Both the position numbers and the translations under genes were made by a program. The notes beneath the pieces are model-generated. The model was not told the DNA's origin and searched no databases. It saw only the letters and a list, made by a program, of their open reading frames with translations. Below, piece by piece: positions 39,066-49,834 of a stretch of DNA of 64,000 bases. The first letter of the stretch is position 1, and each line of letters starts with the position of its first letter. The DNA is from Monosporascus cannonballus (taxonomy: Eukaryota; Ascomycota; Sordariomycetes; Xylariales). The stretch spans positions 1 through 64,000 of the forward strand of contig QJNS01000274.1 of assembly GCA_004154925.1 (NCBI GenBank), written 5' to 3'.

Positions 39066-40350
39066 GCTAAGGCAAATTATATTGCTAGTTATAAGGCTTT
39101 CGATCTTAATTATATTAAAAAACCGTTACTCTATGATTTTTATTTTTTCAATCTTTGTTATCGGCTTTTTTCTTCTGATAAAAAATCTTTCCTTTATCTT
39201 TCGTTTCGTTTACGTAACTTAATTAAAGAATAACGTAAACGTTTTATTTTTTGGTGTTCGTTTTTTAATCCGTTTTACGACGATTATAATCGATAAACTA
39301 ATTATTATTTTTTTCGTTATTATACCTAAAGAGTAATTTGGCGGTTATTGCCGTTATTTTAAATATCCGCGCGTATTTTATCGGTTTGCGCGGGCTATTC
39401 GGAAAATTACGTTTATTAGTTACTCTATCGAAATATTTATCGAATAGCCTAATAAAATTCGGTATACTTTTATTATTTATACTGGAAATTTAAATTTTAA
39501 TTTCTTTAGTTCTTGTCAATAAATGTTGTCGGTTTAAAAATCGAATTACGCAAATTATTATTACTAGCGGCGTTCGGTTGGATTTTGATATTATTACGTT
39601 ACGCAATTATATTGCACGTATTTTAATTATACGGGCCTATAACGGGCCTAAGGGCAACATTTTTAATCCCGGTTTTCCAGGGTGTTTATAGTTATTTTAA
39701 TCTGCTGGGCGTTTTTTTAGTTTTATAACGGTTACGGATATTTACATATCTAATTTCTTATTTGGCGATAATACTATTTTGGAATTTGTTAAACCTAGGG
39801 CTTGTATTTATTAACCTATTCGGCGTAAAGTTAAAAAATGCGTTTTTCTCGATAAGATTTATAATAAGTATTTTATTTATGTTATTAATAATTTAAAAAA
39901 TCGACCTGTTAATATTTACTTCCTGATATTACGAAAATTAGAATTTAAGAATAATATTAATGGTTTTCTGCGTATTACGGGAGATATTCGGCTTAATTTT
40001 AATATTTATTTCCTTATTATGGTTTATGTTTCAGCTTTGTTTTATAGAAATTATTTTTCGGTTATTTAATTTATTTTAATAGAAATTAATTCCGAAAATA
40101 AAGGTAAGCCATTAATACATAAGCGTTTTGGCTCTTAATATCGGGTTCCTTTTCGGCTTAATACTTTATGCCGCTAATAATTTGGTTAATTGGATGTTTT
40201 TATTATTATTTTAAATCGAGTTATTAAATATGTTATATGTAATAAAATTTAGGAATATTCGGGCCATACTATATTAAAAGAAATCAAACATTTAATATTA
40301 ATAATTATCGTCGTTTTTTATATTTTTTAAAAATAAATTTAATGTTTCCG
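39000..40350 (+). pseudogene. Decayed plus-strand gene of X2, unknown family
   Basis: The frame opens at an ATA (39000) with the conserved A-P-Q-A-type start and P-P-K-W-G-P-D. It stays open to 39233 (F-D-L-N-Y-I-K-K-P-L-L-Y-D-F-Y-F-F), and continues in shifted phases. The segment from about 39570 to 40330 reads as one frame for some 250 codons with only TAA/TAG stops, for example G-V-R-L-D-F-D-I-I-T-L-R-N-Y-I-A-R and F-N-P-G-F-P-G-C. This pattern marks a real gene hit by RIP, with two or more phase changes that may be introns or indels. I do not recognise the family. Confidence 0.5.
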
Positions 40351-40921
40351 TCCTATTATTTAATATATTTATTCCTTTTATTTTTATTAGTAAAGGCTTT
40401 TTTATTTCTATGAAAACGTAATTTCCCTCTATTTATCTTTCGTTTACCCCTATATATTAACGTAAGTTTTCGTTAATTAGGTATATATAAAATTGTCCCT
40501 AATTAAGAAAATATATTTTCTATACGTATTTATTCGTAAGGGAAAAACTTTATTAATAACCGAATATTTATTTATAATATTTTAGTATTTATTTATTATA
40601 TAAAGGTATATCGTTTACCATTATATATTAATTATACGGGGATGATATAAAAATAATAACCTATTTTCCTATTATGTATATATATAGTCTTAATAAACAT
40701 ACCTATATTATTTTGTATATACGGATATTTCCGAATATATCAATATATTTTAATTGAATTATATTAATTTAATTAACTTGCTTATCGTAAAACTGCAGAT
40801 AAATTACTTTCACCGTGTCCATTTATATAAATTCCAGTTAATATATATAACTTTTTCCAAAAAAGAGGGTCCTCTTAAGGAACGAAAAAAAAAGGGCCTT
40901 AAAATAAGGGAGTTATGTTAT

Positions 40922-41925
40922 TCAAAATATATTTATATAATCGGAAAACAATGAAGTCCCTGGTCTAATATATGTTATGCAAAAAGATGTATTTTTATAA
41001 ATTAACGCCTTCGAGCCGCCGAGTTCGAAAGAAAAGGGGTGGGGGGGTACCCCTTCCGTAAAGCCGCAATGGCAACGGGCAAAATGTTTACCTGGTGGAT
41101 TTTCTAGGTTTTTTTCAACCTAATCCAAGGCCTCTTTTAGTAGGTCCCATATTCCGTCAAATTTCGGTAAGGTATATGTAGGTATCGAAAGTTTAAAGTG
41201 GTCGTCTATATAAGAGCGTATATTGCCGTAATTAAATATCAATTCTTTAGGTACGTCCGATTTAAAATGAGATACGAATTTGTCCTTATTGGTAATTATC
41301 TTCGCTATTAACCAAAAGTCTTTTTTGATTTTTTTTAATAACTTTAATTCTATTATGTTGCTGCCGATATAGGTTAAACGTCTTTTGCTTTTATAGAAAT
41401 AGCGCCAAGCCGTTAATTTATTACCTATCCTGGCGATATTTAAGTATAATCTCTTAATGTTAAAATAACGTAAATTCTTTAATTTTTTTGTATCTATTTT
41501 CTAATTCCATAGAAATAAGGAATACCGTTTTTATGTTTTTCGCAGATAACCTAATATTGTTAAAAATTAAATTTGTCGATTCTTATTATAAACTTTTATG
41601 GGTTCAAGTAGCATTTCGGGTATGTTAAAAAGACGGATTTGGTCGTTAATTTAAATCGGCCCGTATTATCGGTAAGTAGGTTTTTTAGGATTAGTTTTCA
41701 AACGCTTTTTCGTATATTTAGTATAATTTATACGGTACTAGTAATTTATGCTTCGAAGTCGAAAAAGTTATCTGGTTATCTATTAAAGGGCCAGTTATTT
41801 ATAACTGCTTTAGGTTTATCTAAAATAATAAAATTAAGAAATGATTCTAAGTTATCGGGCATTAATACCTAAACCGGTATTATTACCTAAAATAAAGAAT
41901 GTGGAGATATGATTTGTAATGCCAT
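40922..41925 (-). pseudogene. Rep-like (HUH endonuclease) gene of CRESS/geminivirus type, decayed
   Basis: Replication initiator proteins of this class nick the origin nonanucleotide and start rolling-circle replication. On the minus strand a frame from ATG 41925 (alternative ATG 41862) reaches F-L-T-Y-P-K-C at 41611-41631, the standard motif I of geminivirus-type Rep. About 30 codons later, where motif II should have two His residues, the frame has P-Y-F-Y (41509-41520). Both changes fit C-to-T. This first part has many TAA/TAG stops. Near 41480 the phase shifts; the second part is open to a TGA at 40922-40924 with a single TAG and resembles the Rep oligomerisation region (N-I-R-S-Y-I-D-D-H-F). 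No motif III or Walker-type helicase could be located. The gene reads away from the origin-like end, as in CRESS replicons. It is not functional. Confidence 0.6.
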
Positions 41926-41989
41926 TTTGTAAATATGAAATTAATGTTTAGGTTTATTTTACTGTGCATTTTGGGATATTAGGTTTTTT

Positions 41990-42092
41990 GGTGTCCTTAC
42001 GTACTTAGTTTGTGTTTGTTATTTGTTGGTTCGTTTCATTATGTTGTTTTTTGTTATACGTATTGGTTTGCGTGATTTGGAGTAAGGAACAC
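41990..42092. repeat. Candidate Rep-binding iterons, right side of X2
   Basis: GGTGTCCTTAC at 41990-42000 and its inverted relative at 42081-42092 (GTAAGGAACACC on the plus strand) flank the region between the Rep start and the stem-loop. They share a core with the repeats at 36229 and 36283. Confidence 0.4.
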
Positions 42093-42116
42093 CACGGCTA
42101 AAAACTTTTAATATTA
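42089..42116 (+). other. Right half of the origin-like stem-loop with TAATATTAC
   Basis: CACCACGGCT is followed by AAAAACTTTTAATATTAC. TAATATTAC is the invariant geminivirus nonanucleotide, cut by Rep between TAATATT and AC. The nonanucleotide alone could arise by chance in AT-rich DNA. The exact GC-rich stem at both element ends and the adjacent Rep-like gene make it meaningful. Confidence 0.65.
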
Positions 42117-42248
42117 CAATACCGTTTTTATACATTAAGTAAATATAATACGTTATTATATTTATTATTTAGAATTTTTGAATATTTTTATTCTTATAAA
42201 TCCGCAAAATTACGGTTTAATAATTAATTAAACCTTTTAACCGTTATA

Positions 42249-43400
42249 CGTTATGAGTTTTTATTTAATAATACCCTTAAACTTTGAGCAATATTGCCGA
42301 CATTATATTTACTAAAGAGTAACCCGAAGAGTCTATATATGAAGTTCTTAATAACTCGGATATTAAAATAAAATCCGAAAAAAAAAGAAAAGTTTCTCCT
42401 TTTTTGCGAAGAGGTTTTTCGTTGGCTGGACGCTATAAACGAACGTATCCTTTAAGTTAAGAAAAATAACAATAGCCTTACGACATCCTTTTAAGCCGCT
42501 CATAAAAGGCTTAAAGAAGAAGAAAAGGCTCTCGAAACCGGAAGATTTTTTCGAATACACTAAATTATTTAGTTAAATTTTATTAGGGAATTAAGAAAAA
42601 TCCTTAAATTTTCTAAACCAGAACTTTTTACCGAAATTTTGATTAAAGTATAATTATTTTTAATTTAATACCGAATATATTTCGGATATGTTTTCATTTA
42701 ACTTATTACGTTTATTATATAAATAGAATTTGTAATCAAATAATCTATTGGAAATACGGCTATTTAATTCGAACATATTATTAAAAAGTACGTTATTTTA
42801 TTAATAAAAAATCAAAACTCGAAAATAATACGAATTTATAATAATTATAAATAATTTAAAGAAATATATAAAAAGGCTTTCGGACGAAAAAACGAAAAAA
42901 TAAAAGCCAAAATATAAGCCTAGTAATTATAATAAAAAGGATGAGTTTTTAGTTAGGGCAGTACATTCGTTTAATTAATTTTTATGTTAAATTAAGGATA
43001 GAAAATATTAATGGTTAAATTTTTTGACAGCGAAAAAAAGAAATATAAAAAGAACTTTTTAAATTAAATCGGCCTAATTATTAATCGGATTATATCGTTA
43101 TAATAATTATAAATAACGACCGATAATATACCTAGCATATTAAAGGTACTAAAAGAAAAAATAATGATAAACCTTAATAAATAGTTAATATTAACGTTTT
43201 TCAACGCGGTAATATTTTTATGGTACGAAACTAAGGCGTATAGAGTTAAAAGTTATTTACAGGAAGAACTAAAACCAGACCAAATATTTTAATTATAATA
43301 AAATAGGATATAAAATAGCGTGGTCTAAGGTATTTAAAAAAAAACCCTATTAAGATAGCTGGAAACCTGTATTCGAAGGATAGCCTAGAAAAAATTAAAA
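42249..43400 (+). pseudogene. gag of element D
   Basis: This begins just after the 5' LTR. The capsid frame includes F-K-P-L-I-K-G-L-K and K-P-E-D-F-F-E-Y near 42490-42560. A zinc-knuckle relic near 43290-43330 reads Y-F-N-Y-N-K-I-G-Y, where Cys and His positions have become Tyr. The minus-strand frame open at 42363-42560 is only a shadow. Several stops are present. Confidence 0.65.
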
Positions 43401-46400
43401 AAATAAAAGCAAACCCATAAATATGATTTGGCCTAAGTACGTATTAGGGCTCTTATGGCGGAAAATCTAAGAGGGAATACGAAACGCTACGAAGCTAATT
43501 TAATAAATATTGCGAATATAATAAAAAGCATTATAGGAATAATTATGCGAATATGAGGATTGGACAAAAGAAATCTATTTCCGAACTTTTGATCAATACG
43601 GCAAAATATATGCCATATATTATCGATGACGAAAATATCCCGGTTATGAAAAATAAAAATAATATATTTATAAAAAGATTATTCATGGATATTTTAAAGG
43701 GTTCGATTTTTTAAAGCGAATCGACAATAATAAGAATAATAAATAATAATATCGATATTTTCGATTTATAATCTTAGAAAGTTTTTAATAATTAGCCGAA
43801 AAGAAAGCTGACCTGAAAAAAAGTAATACCCGTAGGAAAACCACTTTTCTTATTGTTAATAATATAATTATTAAACTGAAAAACACTTAATTTAATATAT
43901 AATAGAAAAGTATTTCCAAAAGCATACTCTAAATTTGTATTTTCAATTAATATTTATTATAAACCTTTAAGAAAAAGAATTATTAAAAAGAATATATTAA
44001 TTTGTAAATATATTTAAAATAATAATTAATCTAACGCATAACAAGGTATAATAGAAAATATAAAAAACTATTTTTTATATAAAAAATGGATTATAAAAAA
44101 ACTAAAAATAATTAATATAACTTAAAAAATAGTATGCTGGTAAGAACGATAAAGATAATAACTTAATGCGATAAATACCGAAATATAAAAAAATTTAACA
44201 AATTCGAAAAAGAATTAAAAAGAGGTTGTTTATAAAAAAGCCGCAAAATAACGAAACCTGAAGAAATTAAGAAAAACTTTTTAAAAAGGCTATAGACGTA
44301 ACGATACAAACCCGTAATAATTTTATTGCTTTAGATATACGAATTAAAACATATTAATATACCGTAATAGTGAATTGCGAAGCTTTAGGCAGAAATTACA
44401 TTATACCGGATATGGTTAATAAATTTAAATTATAATAAATATACAAGTTCAAATCTTATATAACGACGAATGCCGAATTTTAGGAATTTGCTTATAATAA
44501 TAGAAACATTATATACGAAATTAATTATTTCGAGATTTTTATTTAAAAATAATGTTATATAATGAATTTCGATATCGTTTTCCTTAAGAATTACGATGTA
44601 ATTTTAAGATTACTATAAATATGCGAATATCAAATCCTGATTAATAAAAAGATTAGCTAAATACAATTTACCTTATATCTTATTAATAGATAAAAAAAGA
44701 GAAAATTAAGATTTTAATATTTGATAGGAAATAACGACGAACATAGACATAAAAATACGATAAAAACCTTATTTTTAAAACCGATAAAATATAAGAAAAG
44801 TTTGATATTAAAGAAAAACATAAGGTATCGTTATTATTAAAACGAAATTAAAGTAACTAAATAATTATTTAAAATAACAACTTTAAAATTTAAAAGTTTT
44901 AATTAATATATTATTATAATATCGTAAATACGAATAACGTCTTAATAAGAAACTTAATACGAAATTACCAGAATATAGTAAATAAAATTGTAGAATAATC
45001 CTTAAAAAAGGATTTTCGACGAAGTTTTACCTTATTTATAACCTTAACGGAAACAAATTACGCGCTTTTAAAGAATATCTAGAACATTGGTTATAAAAGG
45101 GATAGAATCGACGTTCGATATTACCAGGAGATTACCTAACATTTTTTGTATCAAGAAAAACGAAAAATTACGATTTGGAATTAATCAGCGGTAATTAAAG
45201 GACATTATTATTAAAAATAGAATATTATTATTTTTAATTATAAAAATAAAAAACGATTTTATGGAGCTAAATAAATTATATTATTCGATCTTAAAAATAT
45301 AACTTTATTAGAATAAAAAGAAAATACAGGTACAAAATATTTTTCAGAACGAAATATAAATTATTTAAGTATTTGGTTACATAAATAAGATTTCTGAATA
45401 TACCAGCAACTTTTTACTGAATATTTAATTATGTATTACGAAAATATTTCGTTATTTTCGTTATATATTACCTTTGTAACATTTTTATTTTTTCTTAAAT
45501 AAAAGAAATATAAGCAAAATACGTTTATAAAATTTTTAAAACTTTATAAAACGTGAAATTATTTATTAATACAAAAAGAATTAATTTTACGTATAAGAAA
45601 TAAAATATCTAGGATATAATATTGCTTTGCAATATATTAGAATAAACCTTAAGAAATTTATTATAATTATAAAATAATAAATGCTAAGTATAATTAAGGA
45701 AATATAAATATTTCTTAGATTCGTTAATTATTACAGAAAGTTTATTCGAAATTTTAATCATTATATTTTTAATAAACATTACGAAAAAAAACAAATTAAA
45801 TAAACGGCCGAATTAAAAAACGTTTCAGAATATTAAGGATACGATTATCAGCGAACTAATATTAATTATGTACGATTTAAACCGCCTAATCGAACCAAAA
45901 ACCGATATTTTAAATAATGTATTCCGCATAATAATTGGATAAGGAAATAATTCAGGCAAATTATACCTTATTGCATTTTTTTTATATAAGTGAAAAGAAG
46001 CCAAGCTTAATTACGGTATTCCAAATAAGGATATTTCGACCATTATTATAGTATTTTGAAAGTTTAAGTATTTCTTTAAAAAAGTTTATATTAGATTAAA
46101 GTTTATATAAATTATTAAAACGTTATCCGATTTATTACGACCAAAAGATTAACCGGACAATAATTTCGATTTCGCTATTATTTATAAAAAAGGATTAAAA
46201 CATAGCAGAATAAATGGTTTAAGCAGGCGACGAAATTTCGAAAAGAAATTGGTTAAAGTTAATTATATAATTCTCGATACTATTATAGAAAGGTATTTAC
46301 GCCCGCGACAAATTCCGATAATTCGAGCAATACCTTTTGATATATACCAGAACCTTTAATAATATAACGACGGTTTTTTTAAAAAGAAAAACCAAAAAAC

Positions 46401-47700
46401 CGATAAAATATAAATTCTAAAAGAATACCACAAAGATTTAGTACGAAACATGTAGGAATATTAGTTATATAAATTTTCAAAAATCTATAAAATCTAAAAA
46501 CAGCTTTAACGTATATATTTTTTTCACAGAACAAAATAAATAATATAAAAAAATATAATAATTCAATATTTATGCCAGAATAAAAGTTCGCCGACATAAG
46601 CAATACGGAAAATTACAGTTATTACCAATAGTAAAACGATTATAATATTTAATTATATTTAACTTTATTACCAAATTTTTTATGTTAAGAAATCAAATTA
46701 TAAAAATATATTATAATAGCATTTTCGTAATGGTTAACCGATTTACGAAATCTTCTTGTTTTTTACCGTATTATAAGGATAAGGACGTCGAATATATGCT
46801 ATATATTCTTTTCAAATATATTTTCAGCATATACGGATTATTAATAAAAAATATTTTAAATAAAAGATCGACGTTTTTATTTCAAATTTGGTAAGGCTAT
46901 ATGGCATACATTAATTTAAATCACAAATTACTTAACGCATTTAGGCCTTAAATAAATAAACAAATAAAATAAACGAATTAAATTTTGAACATTTACTTAT
47001 AATCTTATATTAATTACGAATAAAATAACTAAATTAAAAAATTACAAATTACGTCATTAATTTATAACACCAATTATTACGAAAGCATTAAAATAACGTT
47101 TACGAACGTAAATATTGGTTTTATTTTAAAGGTTTACAAAAAGTTACGCAAAAATGGTTTAATTAATATAAAAACAACTTTTACGTCAAAATAATTAAGA
47201 TACTTGCACCAAAAAATTAAAAACAAAATTGGAATTCGTACGAAATTAAATAAGCAAATATTATAATTAAAACGATTAAAAGCATTAATTTTCGAAAAAG
47301 ACGAAATAATTTTCCTTGTTACCAAAACTGTTTAAATAAAACGACCTCACAGAAAATTCAATTTTAAATATATCGGTCCATATAAAATCACCAAAAGATT
47401 CTCAGAAAATAATTACTAATTAAAACTTTTACCAAAGTTAAACATTATCCAATTTATTAGGTTTTTTTAGCCGAATTAATAATCAATATAATTAAAATAT
47501 ATATGGTACAAAATAACATAAAAGTAAAGACGAATCAACATACGAAATAAAAAAGATTTTCGATATACGAAAATAAAACGGATTTACCTAATACCGAATC
47601 AAATAAAAAAAATATTCTGATTCCGAAAATACCTCGGAACCCGCCAAATATTTCATTAACGTCTAATGCCTGCTAAAGAATTTTTACCAATAATAATAGA
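43401..47700 (+). pseudogene. pol of element D: RT, integrase, chromodomain
   Basis: This is collinear with element C. The clearest part is the integrase core at 46682-46894 (N-S-I-F-V-M-V-N-R-F-T-K, then I-F-S-I-Y-G-L), where the first catalytic region reads V-N-R-F-T-K instead of V-D-R-F-T-K. The C-terminal GPY/F-type module lies near 47340-47400 (Y-I-G-P-Y-K-I). A chromodomain-like end follows at 47540-47690 (I-F-D-I-R-K, later Y-S-D-S-E-N-T-S-E-P). Stops are frequent throughout. Confidence 0.75.
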
Positions 47701-47759
47701 ACTACCAAAAATAATCGTATCTTAATTAATGTTTTTAACGGATTAATCGGTATTACCGA

Positions 47760-48266
47760 TACCAAAATAATCTACGGGACCAGCGGAGGAAATTAATACG
47801 GCTATAAAAATTTCGGCCATAGCCTATTCCTGGCGTTTTTGCTTTTTTAACTCCTTTAGCAATTATAATTTTCGTTATATTACTTTTATTTTATTAAGCG
47901 AAAAAAAGCTTTTGGTTTCCGAGAACCGATTAAACGCGCAATAACCTTATTTCTTTTGCTAATAACGTTTTTGTAATTCCAAAAAAACGTTTTTTTACGA
48001 AAACCTTCTTTCGTTTTAGGCGGTATTTTTGGCGCGAATATTTTCCAAAAAGGAAAAAGGAACACCAATTCCATCTTAAAATATTTACGTTTAATACAAA
48101 CTTTATATTTGGAAACGTTTTTTATAATTTCGTATTTCCAACAAATAAAAAAATACAAAAATTACGGTATAATTTTAAAAATAAAATCGTTAAAAATAAA
48201 AAGCAGGTTTTGCCGACGAATAATAACGGAAACCTAAGGACGACCTTTAGAAATACAACCCGATAT
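47760..48266 (-). pseudogene. Antisense reading frame of element D
   Basis: The frame starts ATA-TCG-GGT-TGT (I-S-G-C) at 48266, equivalent to M-A-G-R in element A with the ATG lost. In the same phase the 90-codon frame 47886-48158 is open. It carries Cys/Tyr residues at zinc-ligand-like spacing (C-W-K-Y, then K-Y-K-V-C-I-K-R-K-Y) and a basic part (G-S-R-K-P-K-A-F-F-R-L-I-K). After a phase change the coiled-coil-like part follows (L-L-K-E-L-K-K-Q-K-R-Q-E), with TAA/TAG at Gln-type positions. The layout matches A, C and F. Confidence 0.55.
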
Positions 48267-48337
48267 TGTAAACAACCGGTGATATTTATCAAGAAAAATA
48301 AAATCTTAACGGCAAGATTTAGAGATAAAGAAAATCG

Positions 48338-48715
48338 CATTACGACCTAACGAGTTTCGGCCTTAGGAAACGGTTAACGAAGATAATACGGACTACCTTC
48401 CAGGTTACCTAAGGGATATTTAGTAAAAATATATTAAGTACAAATTATTAGTATTAAGTAATTACTTAATAAGATCTCCCTAAGCATAATTAAGTACTGA
48501 TAAGCCGTAATATCAAAACTAATATATATACGTTTGTTATTTTCTATAGTTTAAATAATACCAGCTTATAATAATAAATCGTTATCCAAGACGCCTTTGG
48601 TATTACGAGACGTGATACGTTATTATATTTATTGCTCAGAATCTTACGATATTCCTGCTAACATATATCCGTACGACTAAGAATTAATAGTTGGTTAAAC
48701 CCCCTAGCCGTCGTA
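48338..48715 (+). repeat. 3' LTR of element D
   Basis: This 378-bp LTR starts at 48338 (CATTACGACC, expected TGTTACGACC) and ends CCGTCGTA. It shows the uninterrupted sequence at the X2 insertion point (TTTGGTATTACGAGACG at 48597-48613). The target duplication ATAAT follows. Confidence 0.88.
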
Positions 48716-49485
48716 ATAATCGATTTAAAAATAAAAGATAATTTTTAAGACTTATTTAAATAACGAAAATGATATTAAAGTTTTTGAAAACCAGATTATG
48801 TACCGTATCGATTTTTTTCACGTAAAATAGAGCCTTGTTCGTTAAATATAGCCCTTAATATAAAGCAAACAAACCGACAACGAAAAGTTTTTATAGGTTT
48901 ATCGACCATATATAAAATATCAATATATAGGTTAATTACGTTTATATCGATAAAAAACCGGTAAAAATATCGAATAAAAATAAATATATTATTTTGTAAA
49001 ACTAAACACTTAAAGTTTTAAAATATTCATCTTAAGCTTTCGAATATATTATCTGTATTTAACTAATTTAAAAAACTATATTTCAGGATTTATTATAAAC
49101 GGTTTTCAACTTTATATATTATTATTTTAATTCGTATAATTATAACATTGTTATATTAATAAAAATAAAATCACGAGTTAAAATATATATTAAACGATGT
49201 TTTTTATTATTTTTTTGAACTAATAATGTTAATTCCATCTTATTTAAAACTAAATATATATATATATAAAATAAAGATTTTATTTCTGTATTAACTTTCC
49301 GTAACTAGAATTTAAGTGGCGTTAAACTATATTTATAGTGATAAGATTTATTTTAATAATTATTAAAAATTTATATAAGGATTTATATAAGGGTCTCGAA
49401 AAATTAAAACTTAATATTCAGCCTTATTTTAAAGGTTATATTCTTTTTATAAATAAGATTCTTAAAGGGGTTTAGTTGATATATT
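48716..49485. repeat. X3, left part: third copy of the X-family right-hand segment
   Basis: This aligns with about 17040-17745 of X1 and 38240-38960 of X2, for example around ACCGTATCGATTT at 48800. It begins directly at the right-hand target duplication of element D and is interrupted by element C at 49486. The rest is at 56258-56370. Confidence 0.7.
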
Positions 49486-49834
49486 TCTTATAACCTAACG
49501 AGCTGTGGCCTCGAGAAACGGTCGTAACAAGAAAATGACTAAGCCATATGGGTCGAATCACGTGATGGCTCGACAGGATCTATCGTAAAGCCCATAAAGC
49601 CAGGCTCGATAAGGTCGAAAAGATAAAATATAATACTCTTATTATTTCCATAATTTAAATAATATTAATTTGTAATATTTGTTAATATTAATTATTTATA
49701 ATACGATTTTTGTATTTTTGGTATTAAAAGACGTAATTAAGTTATTTTATTATTACAGAGTATTACGATATTTCTGTTAATATGAACCCGTACGATTAAG
49801 GTTTAATAATTAGTTAAACCCTTTAGCCGTTATA
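49486..49834 (+). repeat. 5' LTR of element C
   Basis: This 349-bp LTR has one copy of a 36-bp unit (around GCTCGACAGGATCTATCG) that is duplicated in the 3' LTR. Confidence 0.88.

Larger units (their letters stand above)
36213..42114. mobile_element. X2: rolling-circle-type element with origin-like ends and a Rep-like gene, 5.9 kb
   Basis: It is inserted in the 5' LTR of element D; the uninterrupted LTR sequence is known from 48338-48715. The left end reads AC-AGCCGTGGTG (36213-36224). The right end reads CACCACGGCT-AAAAACTTTTAATATT (42089-42114) and is followed by AC of the LTR. Joined as a circle, the ends make a 10-bp stem around a loop containing TAATATTAC. A Rep-like gene lies 0.2 kb inside the right end and reads leftward. 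Between lie segments shared with X1 and X3 and a decayed plus-strand gene. An alternative reading is a transposon with 10-bp inverted repeats and an 18-19-bp target duplication (36196-36214 and 42099-42116). Confidence 0.65.
35946..48715 (+). mobile_element. Element D: full-length Ty3/gypsy (chromovirus-type) element with X2 inserted in its 5' LTR
   Basis: The 5' LTR is split into 35946-36212 and 42115-42248, and the 3' LTR is 48338-48715. The target ATAAT occurs at 35941-35945 and again at 48716-48720, which fixes both ends. The LTR starts TGTTACGACC and ends CCGTCGTA or CCGTTATA. Internal domains on the plus strand are gag, RT, integrase and chromodomain, followed by an antisense frame. A purine-rich tract (AGAGATAAAGAAAA) precedes the 3' LTR. 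It is collinear with elements C and F. All coding frames are broken by RIP. Confidence 0.88.

Noticed and set aside
36213..42114. Starship-type element (TTAC target, large cargo)
   Set aside because: TTAC is present at the junction, but no tyrosine-recombinase captain was seen and the Rep-like gene with origin-like ends explains the structure better.
42363..42560. Minus-strand frame in D similar to a plus-strand frame in F
   Set aside because: Both are shadows of gag on the opposite strand. D and F are in opposite orientations, which explains the match.
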